Source of the DNA: Gnomoniopsis sp. IMI 355080
Taxonomy: Eukaryota > Ascomycota > Sordariomycetes > Diaporthales > Gnomoniaceae
Length of the DNA: 64,000 nucleotides
Assembly (NCBI GenBank): GCA_027946555.1
Contig: JAPEVC010000012.1
Span: 124,001-188,000, forward strand
Direction of reading: 5' to 3'
Notes under the pieces: generated by a model
What the model was told of the DNA's origin: nothing
The model's database searches: none
What the model saw: only the letters and a program-made list of their open reading frames with translations
Part shown: piece by piece, positions 44,042 through 56,691 of the stretch
Position numbering within the stretch: position 1 is the first letter of the stretch
How the letters are laid out: each line of letters opens with the position of its first letter
Translations under genes and position numbers: made by a program

Positions 44042-44747
44042 GTTGGAAGACAACTTTTTGTGTGACCTTTTTTTTTGTGTGTGTGTTTTCTTCTTTTCTC
44101 AAGACTCTGAACTGTTGTTAGTCGCAGGGGCATGAGGCTATTGCGGTCTCGCGGGCCCTCAGCCTTAATGGGGGGTCTTTATGCGACATCTGGTCAGTAA
44201 TTTGGTAGACTATCTTGAATCATCGTCGGTCCAAGGTTTGCGGGATCTGCGTGGGATGACACGCCTAGATCGGGTATTGGAGACTACATTATGCCCGTGG
44301 GCACAAAGATTAAGCTTTGCTCCAAGCGACTCGAAACGCTATCGCTTGCAAAAAAGAACCATGATCTTGAGCGTGCCGACCGCTGGCTAAATTGAAATGC
44401 CTTGGGAGCATGTTTAGCCAGCCCTGCAAGGTTTGCAATGCATGCTACCTATACCATTATGTCTCGTCTAGTATTAGTGGTGTTTGATGTATTGGATCCT
44501 TTCCAGCCAACGGTGATCTTATACCCTGTACCAAAATACGGACGAAATGAGGGGATGAACAGATCGGCACTGTCAATGTCATTATCATGTTTTGAATCAT
44601 CAAGAGGACATCTGTGCTGAATTTGCAGTCTAATAAATGGAAAAAGCTGTGAGTCTAACATCATGAGCCCGTGTCCTCTCAATCTTTATGTTACATAGTA
44701 CATAGGCCACTTCATCGTATACTAGCGGCCGGGTCTCTTCTATTAAG
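44042..44747. other. Intergenic region between co-directional GH7 and calpain genes
   Basis: GH7 promoter and calpain 3' flank. A T/GT run lies near 44069-44082. No gene seen. Confidence 0.6.
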
Positions 44748-47700
44748 CTAATTGCCGTCCAGGACGGCTTTTGGCGAATCACCGGTAGTCATCAAAGTCA
44801 ACTCATAGTCATCTAGTAGCGCCTGCGCCCGAGATCCAACCGAGACCCTGAATTCATCGTCCTTGGGTAGGCGTTCGAGCTTGAGTATGGCCATCATGAC
44901 TTTGTGGATCCTGGTAGATCGGATGATGCTAGCTTCAAGATCAGGATATCCCTCCAACTTGGTCAGACAGTCGGACATTTCCCGCAGGTCGTCGTTGCTT
45001 GGCATTTCGTCTCGCATCAATATTTTTCGACATCCGTTCTGCAGCTTCGAACGGACGGAAAGAATCACTTTGGTGATGTCTTCAACCTGCATTAATGACG
45101 CCGAAAGTTTTGTATGAACAGTGGCCGCGGCACTGCCGTGAAGGTCCATTTCAGTCTTCTTGAAAGCGATGGGCGCCTCAGCAAGAGATTGAGGAGTTGT
45201 TGGCGTAGTGTCGTGAGTGACCGTCGTCGTATCAATGGTACGGTCCTCCGTGGCGGACTCGTTCCTGACCTGATCTGCCTTGAGCTTGCCCATCACCCGG
45301 TCAAACTCGCTAGTTTGCCGCTCAATGATTGTGCGATACAAAGCCTTGCCAGTCGCCAGCGCCGAATCTTCGCCCTTTTGCCCGGTTGTAATAGTCGCTT
45401 CGTTGCAGCCATCCGCATCGGTACCGGTCACTTTCATTTCGGGGCCTTCGGAATTATTGGCATCCTTCGTCGTGCTCTCACGCTTCTCACCCTCCCGGTC
45501 TCTCTTGGTGTCGTCTTGCTTCTTCTCCCTTTGACCGGCAGCATTGGCGACTGCATTATCCAGATCAGCTTCCCCGAGATTGCCCATACCAGCCTGCTCC
45601 AGCTCGCCGCCCTCCATGATCACTCGCAATTCTAGATCCTCGTCCTTAGAAAACACCCTGAATCCCACAACAGCGATCGCGTTCCACGGATCAGGCATAT
45701 TCTCATCATCTGTGTCCTCGTCGGCGGTTGCGGCAGCTGCTGGCGAGCCGGCAAGTCGGAGAGTGGGATTAGCATCGTCTTCGTCGTAGAGTTGCTCATA
45801 GTCCTCAACGGGAGAATCAGACGAATAACCGTCCGAGTCATCGACTTTCGGTGGCGGCTTGCAAGTGGAGCAAGAACAGTAGTGAAGTTTGAGCTCAAGT
45901 GATTTCTGGCCGTCGATTTGGATCGAGGGAGAAGAAGTCGGGACTGGTGACGGGATGGTGGGTGGGCCGCCAGAAGTTGTAAAGCTGGCGTGATGCTCAG
46001 CCGGAGGCATGCCGACCTTCTCCTTCGCAATCTCCGCCGGGTTTGCAACCTGACTCCTGGGGCTATCCTGAGGTGTATACTGAGGCGTGCCAATAGATGA
46101 CGACAGACTTGGAGCAGAAGAAACATTATCCGCGTCAGCGTCGTTGTGACTTCCTCCCTCACCCAGCAGTCTGACATCGGTCTGAATGGCTTTGTCCATC
46201 GGCTGAGGCTGGGTTTGCTTAGCCTTCTCTTCAGCTTCCTTCTCGGCAGCTTGTTTGGCTTCAGCCTCGGCTTTCGCTTGAGCCTCAGCTTTGGCTTCCT
46301 TACACCGCTTCCCCTCTGCCTTCTTTGCCTCGTCCTTCTCCTTCTGCTTCTTGGCAATTCCTCGTCCGATCTGTCTCTTCTCCCAGTTCTTTCTTCGCTC
46401 CTTCTTCCTGGCTTCGCTGGCCTTCTTGGCGTCGGCCTTCTTTCGGACCTTGGAAAGCTGGTCGAGATGAGAAGCCGCCTTAGAGTGCGCTAGGTCGTAA
46501 GCCTGGCCAACTTGGGCGAGTTTTTCATTCTCTTCGCGGCCTTCACACTCGCTTTTCACAACGTCCTCGGTACTGGGCAGTCGAGTATTGCGTTCACCGA
46601 TAATTGAAATATACACGAGGTAGTTACCAGGGCTCAAGCTCGGCAACTCGACGGACACGCTGCGGTCCATCAAGTAGTTCCCATGACTGCGCACAATATA
46701 CTCTTCTGCCCCGGTTTTGCCTTCTTCGTGCAGCCGAAATTGCAGGCGGAAGTTGTACTGTCCTTGCAAGCCGCGGAAATAGCGGTGGTCCAGCTGAGAG
46801 AGGACAAGTACCACAGGCGAATCCTTGGTCAATTTGATGTGGAACTTTTCGTTGTATTGAGGCTTCCACGGAACCTCAACACCAATCCAGCGCTGGCATG
46901 ATCGCCAATCTGAGTCGCGGAAGAGTCGAGTTCGGTCAAAGTGCAAATATTTGCGAAGAAGATCTTCATAAGAGATCCAAAATGTTGAATCAGAGCCGAA
47001 AGTATGGTTCAGCTCCTCTTGGGCCTCGTGGGTCCACTCTTTCGAGCCGTCCGACCAAGCTGTAAACTATTTAGTTATAATTCATGAACCAAGTTAGCAA
47101 TTAGCCGAACTCACCTCCTTCCCAATTGCCCTTCTTGATCTTTCCCCACGGGTTTCTGCTTTGTCATTAGCTCAGATAATCCTCACTCACGAAATTGGGA
47201 AACGTACCTGAGCTTGCAGAGACGCGTCCCATCCTTCAATTCTCGAGCATCCATAATGACATATGCGTGCCCCTCTGTAATGCCATCTCGTGCACCATAG
47301 CCACCATCCAGTAAGCCTGTAGAGCATCCGAAAAGAAACTCCTCGTTGACTTTGCTAAGCTCATTTTTCCAGAAAGCATCAGTATCAAAAATGTCGCTGG
47401 CAAGCAACTCGGTAGTGACACCGCCAGACAGATCTTCCAATGCCTCACCGATCCAGCCACCAGCAAGAGAGGCGAAGTCACCGTGGGCTTTGGCGTAGGC
47501 CTTCTCGATGAGGGGCACCCAGGTCTCGTTTTGGTCTTTGTTCTGGGCAAAGAACAACGCCTGGCTGCCAGTCTGATAGGTCTCCCGATATACACGCTCG
47601 ACATCTTCCCGGTCAATTTGTTGCAGCAAATTTCGCTGCATGGAGGGAGAGTCCCAACAAGGCGACTTGAGGAATAGCTTGTCGTCGATGATGGAATAAA

Positions 47701-48657
47701 TCCATTCGCCATCGCGATAGAACACAAAACCGTATATGCCTATCTCTAAATGTGGCACGTTGAGTCAGTACCTTGAAGAACAATGAAGGAAAATCAAATC
47801 ACGCTCGCGCAACTTGATGAAGAAGGCTTACTTGTATCGTATTCTACACAAATGCGCTTGAGTCCATCCGGAACATTTGCAAGACCTGTCAAGCTGGCCA
47901 CAAACCAGCAGTTGCCCAGATTGCCTTGCTTGATGTCACCTGGCAGAACATTTTCCATGAAAGTGGGTTTCTCAAAGATCTCATGTACCCGCTTGACCGC
48001 CTTTGGTATGTTGGCAGCAGGGTTGACCAAATTCGAACGGGAGATGTCAAATTTGGTGTTCGTCAAGGAGTTGAGGGTATGCCCCTTCCCCCACTTGAAA
48101 TCCCAATCCTGATCGTTCATGGTAAGTTATAGATTCCACGATAAAGCCTACCCAGGCTTGTGCTCTCTAAAGATGAAATAGTTGTTCCACCACACAAGGG
48201 GGCCCAAAGTGAAACTTACCAGGTCCCAACCAGGATCTCTGTACCTCGTATTGACTCTCTTGCATTCAGATATGATCTTGCGGACTTTCCGCCTACACTC
48301 TTCCGCCGCACGCTCATATCCGGCCAAGATCGGCTCGTTGCTGCGCTCGCCGGAGGTTGACGCCTGCACTGGAGAAAAGGGCAGGACAGCAAGCGCCTTA
48401 CTGAATTTCTTTTGCGAGAACTTGTCCCAGATTGAGTTTATGCTCTCTTGGGGTGGCTTCTGAGACTTCTTCTTTTTCTTCTTCTTATCTTCGCTGGTAC
48501 CATCTGTGGACGACTGTGGTGTTGGTGCTACATCCTGCAGCGTTGTCTTGTGAGAGTCGTGTTGGCGGCGTCGATGGCGGCGAGGAGGAGTAGAGACTGA
48601 AGAAGTTTCGGACTCCGAATCCGAAGATGCGTAGTTGTAGACGTGTTTCCTGCCCAT
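44748..48657 (-). CDS. Calpain-like cysteine protease (family C2) with long charged C-terminus
   Basis: Five predicted exons on the reverse strand: 48657-48220, 48108-47832, 47745-47208, 47155-47115, 47059-44748, giving 1201 residues. The N-terminal 140 residues are Ser/Lys-rich with a KKKKKKK run. The catalytic triad is intact: Cys213 in QGNLGNCWFVASLTGLA, His398 in ITEGHAYVIMDAREL, Asn419 in NPWGKIKKGNWEGAWSDGS, the last formed across a 41-base exon. KAYAKAHGDFASLAGGW and EALEDLSGGV are calpain hallmarks. After a beta-sandwich-like C2L segment (to about 580), a Lys/Ala coiled coil, acidic low-complexity stretches and a helical end follow. There are no EF-hands and no MIT domain, so this is not PalB/Rim13. 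Substrates are unknown. Confidence 0.92.
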
Positions 48658-51600
48658 ACTCGCACAGGTTCTCTACCTAGTACAATGACAGTAGTAGCTC
48701 GGCAGACGGGATGAAATAAGTATACTATGGTTGTGAGGACTCCAGTGTAATCCCGGTGTTAAACAGTGCTATGATTGGATCTATGAGGTTGGTAGGAAGA
48801 AGTTGCAAGTTGTGACAAGGGAAAAATAATGACAAAATGATTGAGTTGGAAGGAGAGTGACTAGTGTCTGTATCAGCACGCCTATATTCTCTGGATTAAT
48901 GGAGCCGGGTTTCGCTGATAAGATCCGAGAACGGGAAGATCTTCGGCTCGAGACGCAGGGTCCAGATTTCCGCATGTGGCGGAGTGGATACTTGCACAAT
49001 GCGGGTCCGAGAATTAGTCGACTAGTTTGTACTCCGTGTGTACCGTATATGCCTGGGACAAAGAAATGTTGCCTTTTATAGAAGGTAGGTTTAGTCGAGA
49101 TTGGTGGAAGAAAGTTTAAATGGTGCAGTTCTTTCCCAAGGTCTCGAGTGGAATCTTTTATACGTATAACGTCTTCGTTGGTAGTCCGGGAGGTGAGAAG
49201 ATAGGAGTGCTTGGCGTGAGGCAGCAGCCCTTTTTGAGCAATACTGACAAGAGTGGAGCAGACAGCCTGCCTTCGGTGGCCTCTGTTATCTGACGAATGA
49301 AGCAAGTGGTGAGGTGACGGCGTGCATGGGAAGCAGTCAATCACCTTCTGCCAACTGTTGAGCGTCGCTTACAGGCCGTTGCGTGGCTCAGCAGGACAGC
49401 GAATGGTTCGGCAGAAGGGAGCCTGGACCGCAGGCTGTCACCACACAAGCACAACGAGGCCGCCGGAAGATGCGAAGAGGATGCAATCGGACGTGTGCTT
49501 TGATGAAATGGTTGAATAATTGGCCTGCTGAGGACACCTGTGAGGCTGATACGGGCTGCGAGTAAGCACCATCCGGGGAATCTCGGGCTATGCTCCTGGA
49601 CTGAAAGTGGAAAAAAGGTCGAATCAGGCTGTGGTGAAAACGCGCACTTGACCTTCAATCCTTCCAGGTCCTGCATCTTGCTTTACGTGGAGTTTCCCAG
49701 CATTAATCTGGGGGCGGTTCTTCAAGGAAAACAAAGGAATCCATACCCTAATGAGGAAGTGGACTAAGGAAACACGGCAGTCGTCAGCTAGAACCCTTGT
49801 TTGGACCCTTGTTTGGACCCCTGTTGAACCCGTACTGGACCCTGGGACTTCCTGATCTTCAGGGATGCCACTATCCCGACTGCTGACAGATTAGACCCTT
49901 GCTCCCACGATAAGCGGGACGGTACGGCGTGCCGGGTGTTTCATTGCAACCTGCGTTAGCTGGTTAGGCGTGCTAGACCGGTACCATTAGCGCCTAGGTC
50001 GTAGGATGACTCGGCTGCAGGATGGTCAGCCTTCCACCTGTATAGATCCTAGAGCAGCTAGTAGGCCCGGGTTGCTAGTAAAACATGTGCTTTTGTTCTT
50101 ATCAATGTGACACTCGAGGATTGCCAGAATGGCTATTGTAGCCCGACGTTAACAGCAGATATGGACTGGATTATCAGACACTGTACTGTACTGTATCGTT
50201 ACACTCCTGTTGGCATTGATGGGGCTGTTTACAGGGTTGACCGTTTCTTCAACCACTGTTTCAATAACGCATTTGCATTGTCCATTGCCGACTCGTCGCC
50301 GAGCCTCACTCCTCGCTCACACGGCGCGGCAACATGGAGAATGACTCGGACTTGACCCGCAGCCAGCAGCTGACCGTCAGCCCATGCATAGCTTCAACTT
50401 GGCAACTGCAGCATTTCAGTCAACCATGCTTAGGTAATACCCTGGGATTTTTCCTGGTCAGGGGTAAGTACCCAGGTACCTACCACAGTATAAACCTGCT
50501 CTTTATCTCTAAGACATCCTGATTCGAAGAGGAACCTTGCATGCCATGCAGACCGTCTTACCCGTTCGCGCACTGCAAATCCGTCTCACTCGTCTCATGG
50601 TCTCACCGCATCTTTCTTTTCCGACACTTGGAGTGACCTGGCCCTTATACATAGTAGTACTAGGCGCGCTCTGTAGCTACGATCCACATGTTGGGTCACG
50701 GATGATCTTCGGCGGTGGGCCGGGGAGGCCGGAAGCTGGTCATCTCCAAACGTTGCGTCTCCTTTTGACTACATAATACGAAGAGACATCGCCATCAGTT
50801 CTGCTTGAGGCTAGCTTCTCAATATCGCTTCCTTCTACAGCCTTGCTTGAGGTTGAAAGGCTGGCTTGGGTATGTGTGACGTTCAGGCTATGTGCCGATG
50901 GTTCCTGGCCCATGACACGAGTTAGCAGGCTGTATCCAGTAAAGCTGCTGTAAAGATGTGTACTTGCAGATCAGCATGTACAGTACACACCGTGCTGTCG
51001 ACTGGTTCGTCCGATTGTCATTGGGACAGGCTTTCAAAGCATCACCCTTCCCCCCTGCAAGCCTGAACGAGCGCAGTCACTGCCGTCAACAATTTGTTTG
51101 CCCCTTTGTTCCTTCAAAAGAACAGCCCAGGGTAATGGTGTATCCATTTGTGGTAATAATCAATGAAGTTGGCTAACATACCTTGGAGTCGGTCCAGAAG
51201 GAGAGTGCTAGGCCACCTGGGCAGGTGGCTGGGGTGCAACTTTGGAAGCCTTACCTGGTGGACATGTACTATTTAGACAGGCAGGAGTAGTACTCGAAAT
51301 TTTCAGATATCTCAGACATGTTCCTCAATTTCCAATGTGTACCAGTATCACCACTCCTGGGGGAAGTTTGGCTGGGATATTTCTCAATAATCTTTTCACG
51401 TCATCACATTCGGTAGCATCGGTCTTTGGAGAGTTGGGGGATATAAATCTAGTTAGCATGGCTTTCCATTATGAATTGAAGAATATTCTCCTCCAAAAGT
51501 TTGAGTTTGAAGCTTGAACGTCAGTCACGGTTCATTTGGCTGGAAACCCCGTTCGGCCCCTCCCTAGGCCAGGAATAGCATATTTTCGTCCAATAGCATA

Positions 51601-51709
51601 CCGAAGTGGTCCGAGTCTCATGCAATTTCAGGGCCTAGCACTGCTGTGCAGCATCACGTCCTCGTGAATTTCCCAAACCGCCATCGAGATTATCCCCTTT
51701 GTGGTGCCA
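48658..51709. other. Gene-poor region, 3.1 kb
   Basis: No gene supported on either strand. It contains a short tandem repeat at 49793-49832. Open frames such as 48781-49344 on the reverse strand lack recognisable domains. Confidence 0.55.
49793..49832. repeat. Short tandem repeat, ACCCTTGTTTGG unit
   Basis: Two perfect 12-base units in tandem (49793-49816), followed by diverged versions (ACCCCTGTTGA and ACCCGTACTGG). Confidence 0.75.
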
Positions 51710-53106
51710 TCAGAGGGTATTGGTGGCCCCCGACCCACCCCTTCGTACTTCTTGTTCTGCGGGTAACGTTCGCTTTGGTTTCTCCTTGTAGCTTTTCTGC
51801 CTGCCAAGTTCAAGATCGCCATACTTGTCTGGAGGTGGAAAGTGGCCGTCGGTCTTGATGTCTTTCTTGAGCTCGCCCAGAATGCCCCACCAATTGCCAA
51901 TCTGATTCTTCGTCCTACTCCTCCTCGAAAGGGCCGTTCTTCGGAACTCGACGAACCAAATTATAGTCCAATATGTGTTTGCAATGTGGGCCATCACTGA
52001 GGCTACCCAAAGGATGACCAGGAACGGGGTGCCTGTCTTGAGGTTGATCGAAAGGCCCGCTCCGAAGCTGTTGATCTGGCTTGCAATGGCCACAACAACG
52101 CCTGTCAAGGCTATGGCGAGGGCCGAGACCGAAAAGGCAGCGATGCCTGAGAATCCGATGTTGAGAATGACGAGCAGTCGAGATCTTGGGAAGAACATGC
52201 CGATCACTGCGGGAGAACACGTCAGAACGAATGACCCTCTTGCGGATATTGTAGCCTTTCAGGAGTTGAGAACATACCAGAACCAATAGCTGTGAAGCCC
52301 GAACTGATGCATGTTATGATCAATAGTACCATCAAGGCTGTCGAGACGCCCGCGGCCAGGTTGACAATGCTTGAAAGACTGCCCTGGAGTGTTGCGACGG
52401 CGGGCACGGCGACCTGAGTGTTACCAACAGTGAAAGAGCTAGGGATAGAGCTTGATATGTTCATAAGGCCTGTGCATTGCGTTTGTTAGCTTAACGTCCG
52501 AGGAGATTGTATGCGGGGAGTGTCGAGGACAAAGGGGTCCACATGACAGGCAGACAATGGTCGATTCCAGCATGTCGAAGGGATCAGGATCCAATGCGTA
52601 TTACGCACCTTGTCCTTCATCGTGATAGGAGTAACATTTGGTGACATTGATGCCACCATTGCCTGAGCTATCTCCCTCGCACATATCCGAAGCATATAGT
52701 ATGTAGTAGTCTTTGACGCCAAGGGCCGAGACCAAGGCTCCAAAGATCTCGCCTTGGACATCTGACAATCCGTTACCGATCTCTTGCGTTATGTTATTGA
52801 GGATCCCGTCTAAACCCGGAATCGAGTTGATTATGGAGCCAAGACCCGAAGATGAGTCCGAGTCCGTCGGCGAAATCGTCACCAAATTTGATCCAACACT
52901 AGAAGTGTTGAGCTGCGATTAGCTCTTATGTCAGTCCGTCGAGCTGCCTAAAGGCAAGTGAAGGTGGTGGCGATGCTTACAGCGATCCAGTAGTCATCAC
53001 CGGCCCTGCCTGGATCCGTGCCAGCAACCAACAGCACAATAGCCAGGGCAAAAGTGACTATTGAGCCTATCACGGCGCCCGCGGCGGTGAATCGTATGCG
53101 CACCAT
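51710..53106 (-). CDS. SUR7/PalI-family plasma-membrane protein
   Basis: Four predicted exons on the reverse strand: 53106-52981, 52912-52609, 52469-52278, 52206-51710, giving 372 residues. TM1 is AAGAVIGSIVTFALAIVLLV near the N-terminus. A large extracellular loop follows with DYYILYASDMCEGD and VTKCYSYHDEGQG, a cysteine pair like the SUR7 loop signature. Then come three more membrane segments (ALMVLLIITCISSGFTAIGS, AALSVSA-like NIGFSGIAAFSVSALAIALT, and FLVILWVASVMAHIANTYW) and a cytoplasmic tail. Four TMs with this loop are typical of SUR7/PalI proteins, which act in eisosome patches or in ambient-pH sensing. Which subtype this is cannot be told. Introns are GT-AG with consistent phase. 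Confidence 0.85.
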
Positions 53107-54076
53107 GTTGGAGATGGAGCTGATAATGACAATGAATAAGAAATAGAGTAGCCCCTACTGTCAGCTGGCGCTTCGGTGTTTGGGCTACGGAGGCTGAGTA
53201 AACTTATTATCCGGCATGATATATATAATTTCCAACTCCTCATCTTAAGGTCGTTGTGGTGGATCTTGAGTGCATGTTGGCAATACCACGTGGGGCGTCA
53301 TTGCGAAGCCTGGATGGTGTGGTGGTAAGCATGAAGATAGGCTCCAGTTGCCCCAAGCCGTTTCAGAAAGTCTGCGCGAGAAACCCATCCTCTCGAGATG
53401 GGAGCCTCAGTCTCTGTCCACGAGGAGAAAGGATTTCGTTGCATCGATGTCATGATACAGGGATATGTACTCTAGGTAGCCCGCGGACTTCTCATGAAAT
53501 TGCCTTCTCGGGCAAGACGCATTAACGCATTCCTGCCAAAGCAGGGTCAGCCTTTAATCTAATACTACAATACTTCCAACTGGTTGGATTTCGAGATGTC
53601 AACAGGCTCGTTGAGATCGGCGGAGGTCGTGGAGAAAAATGCATCATCCAATATGGCCGCGATGTGATTGAGAAAAGTGTTACCAACGACAGATTCGCAA
53701 ACTTAAACTTATGTTCTGGCGTCATCGTCTGAATTATATTTCATTTTTATTTCAAATGTAGATAAACAACCCTTCATCAGCCTCCCTCCCTTTTGTCTCT
53801 TGGTTTCTCCACCTGACCAGGCTGAAAAGACTCTCGACAACTGCAGGGAAACATACTGAGGGGCGCATAGGCAGCGCCAAGACCGACGACCCTGGAAGTG
53901 ACTCGCGGAAGTGATCCGGTCGTGAGCCTTGTGATCAATGTTGGACACGAGATACTGCATACCTAGGTAGTACAGCATAACGATCCATTGGGAGCCAGTA
54001 GGTGGTCATCAAGAAAGGTCCCTGTGTTCCAGACAAGGTCTATATAGGTAGGTATTTGCGACCATCTATCTTAGAT
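53107..54076. other. Intergenic region, no supported gene
   Basis: SUR7 promoter and kynureninase 3' flank. One exact TACCTAGGTA (53960-53969), and TAGGTAGGTA at about 54045-54054. Short open frames only. Confidence 0.55.
53960..53969. repeat. TACCTAGGTA palindrome, copy 5
   Basis: Exact copy 108 bases beyond the kynureninase stop codon; half-sites TAGGTAGGTA follow at about 54045. Confidence 0.8.
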
Positions 54077-55654
54077 CTACTTTTTGCTTATCCCCAAGGC
54101 TTCTCGCAAGACTTGCATGAATCTCCATGTATCCTCGAAATTGTTGTACATGGGCACAGGCGCAACACGAATAACGTCCGGCTTGCGCTTGTCGCATACA
54201 ATGGCATTTTGCTCGAACGCCGCCTGCACCTTGTCCAACAAGCCCTCCCTCAACAGCACACTCAGCTGCGCGCCCCGCTCCGCCGGATTGGCTGGCGTGA
54301 TAATCCTGAAAGCCGGCTTGCTGGCACCTTGCTCATCTGCCAAGATTTGGTTTAGCATGTACTCGGCGTACGCGGTCAAGACGAGACTCTTGTTCCGCAG
54401 GTTCTGGAATCCGGCCTGCTCAAACATGCTCAACGAGCCACTCAGCGACGAGAGGTCGAGGGCAGAGGGGTTGCCAATCTGGAAGCCCCCGGCGCCCGGC
54501 GTGGGCTGGAATTGCTTGGCCATCTGGAAGCGCACGCTCTTGTCGCCGCCGTACCAGCCGCTCAGCCGCGGTCGGAACACCGGCTTGGGCTCACCGTCTT
54601 CGCTTTCGGCCCCGGAGGTCCACTCGACCTTGCCGTGACGCTCGTGCACAAAGGCACCGCCTGCGGACCCCGGTCCAGCATTAATATACTTGTAGGTGCA
54701 CCACATGGCAAAATCCACATTCCAATCGTGCAGCTTCAGGTCGACATTCCCAGCAGCGTGTGCCAAGTCCCATCCCACAACGATGCCACGATCTTGCGCG
54801 TACTTGGTGATTGTGGGAATATCAAAGAGCTGTCCGCTGTAGTACTGAATGCCCGGTAGCATGATGAGAGCGGTCTCCTCCGCATGCTCGTCGATGGTAG
54901 CGAGGATTTGGCTAGTGGGGATGTAGAGGTCGTCCTCCTTTGGCCAGAGCTCGACCATAGACTTGGAAGGATCAAGATTGTGCCACTTGAGGTGTGAGGA
55001 GATGGCATAGTAGTCACTAGGAAATGGTTTCCACTCGAGAATGATCTTGTGGCGCTTCTGCGTGGGACGATAGAATGAAGCCATCAGCAGGTGGATGTTG
55101 GTCGTCAGGGTGTTCATGTACACAATCTCGCTGGGCAGGGCGCCCATGAAGTCAGCAGACTTTCGGGCACAATCTGCAGCCATGTCTTGCCAATTCACCA
55201 GGGGCGAGTTCTCCAGATCCGTAAAGTGGCCGTTGACTCCAATGGAGCCCCACGTGTCGAGCTGGGCATTGACATATCGACGAGCGGCCTTGGAAGGCAG
55301 ACCCAGCGAATTACCACAGAAGTAGATTGATCTTTCATTGCTTGCCTTGCCATCCCCATTTGCTGTGCCGTTCTGGCTAGCCTCTGTCGATAATGATGGC
55401 GCTGGGGGGGAGGGGTTGTGTCAGTGGTTGAGATTTCCGTGCTAGGATTCTGGGCGTGTGAGGAGACGTTCCGTCGAACTTTACTGACCTTGAAGCGACT
55501 TGCTCTTCAAAGAAGCCTTTGTGGGGAAGTAGTACTCATCGCGCAGGTGTTTAAGTGAATCTGAAGCATCAAGCGATTGTGCATGTTCGAGGGAGGTGTC
55601 GAACGTCGGCTTCTTGCCAGACCGGATCTGATCCGCGGTGGCGACGAAGTCCAT
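54077..55654 (-). CDS. BNA5: Kynureninase (L-kynurenine hydrolase)
   Basis: Two predicted exons on the reverse strand, 55654-55489 and 55401-54077 (87-base intron), giving 496 residues from MDFVATADQIRSGKKP. Landmarks: IYFCGNSLGLPSKAA near residue 81, HFTDLENSPLVNWQDM, PLP-binding VGWDLAHAAGNVDL and WCTYKYINAGPGSAGGAFVHE with the Schiff-base Lys293, FQIGNPSALDLSSL, and DVIRVAPVPMYNNFED near the end. Reaction: cleaves kynurenine to anthranilate plus alanine, or 3-hydroxykynurenine to 3-hydroxyanthranilate, in the cytosolic tryptophan-to-NAD route. It is head to head with the IDO gene; 1037 bases separate the two start codons, consistent with co-regulation. All catalytic residues are present. 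Confidence 0.96.
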
Positions 55655-56691
55655 AATGTTTTTGCGGATGATGCTTGAGCCTTTCTTTTTGCTTCTAATT
55701 ATGTTCCACCAAAAAAGGTCAATTCAGATGTTGTCTGCACTGACCAGGCCTCTCTCTTAGCCCCAGATACGTGTGGCTCTTCAGATCACTTTGTAGTTGC
55801 AAGGAAAACTGCTCGGCCCGCACTCGGCGTGCCAGTTTCGCAAAGCAGCAATGCTGACTCAACTGTTCAAGTCAAAGAATACTGTTCCAGCGGGTCAAGG
55901 GCCTGAACGGAATATGGGCGTCAGTATGTAATCAAGCAATCTTGTGAGGCTCGAAACGGTAGTGGACCCCGTGGCCCTGCCAAAGTAGACAAAAATTGAG
56001 TGTTCAAAACGCTCTAAGTGATGACCCCATGACCTCTTCCGAGCTTCCGCCCTTCCGGTTTCCGCGGTTAGCCGCCGCAACGGCCGCTGCCGGAGCACCT
56101 TTACCTTTACCTGGCTGCAACGACACTCCGTACCTGTACTCCGTACCGCACATTTGCTACCCGGGGCGGTTGCTCAGCCGTTCCTCCTTCCATGCCCTGG
56201 CCCATGGCTCGGCCAGTGTCAAAACACTCGTGCCCTGATGATGGCGGAAGCTTGGATTATCAGGGACGGAAGTGCACAAACAAGAATGTGGTTCGATTCC
56301 GAGTACACAGGGGAACTCAGTAGCATCTCCATCGTTCCACACATCTATTGTCTCTGATCTTACAGGACAATATGTTGATGTTCTTCTCCGCGGTGGACAC
56401 CCTCACCACTGCATATAATTCCGGTCTCTCTTTATAACCGGACACACAGCTGGTTATATTTTCCTCCTACTGTCTGGCGCCTGAAATACGGAGGTAGTTC
56501 CATCGTCTCCAGCAACTTCTGACAAGACTCCGTATCCGTCTCGATAGAATCATCTATTGTACCCACGTTTCCTGCTCTCATACTCGACCGCCCAGCCCAT
56601 ACCAAGTAATCTGTTACTACTAGATTATCGTGGCATAGTTGTCACATACTCCAAGAACAACCATCCCAAGATCATTCCGTTGTCCCTGACC
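55655..56691. promoter_or_regulatory. Divergent promoter between kynureninase and IDO genes
   Basis: 1037 bases shared by two pathway genes. A GC-rich block at 56055-56093 contains CGG-N3-CCG (56056-56064), CGG-N4-CCG (56065-56074) and CGG-N6-CCG (56081-56092), the everted or inverted triplet layouts bound by Zn2Cys6 regulators. TTTATAA at 56431-56437 could serve as a TATA-like element for IDO. Confidence 0.6.
56055..56093. promoter_or_regulatory. Cluster of CGG/CCG inverted triplets (candidate Zn2Cys6 sites)
   Basis: Four CCG/CGG palindromic pairs within 40 bases, about 400 bases from the kynureninase start and 600 from the IDO start. That these are regulator sites is inferred. Confidence 0.5.

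Noticed and set aside
56280..56310. GGTTCGATTCC, a perfect match to a tRNA B box, with an A-box-like TGGCGGAAGCTTGG upstream
   Set aside because: The acceptor and T stems do not pair, so no cloverleaf can be drawn.
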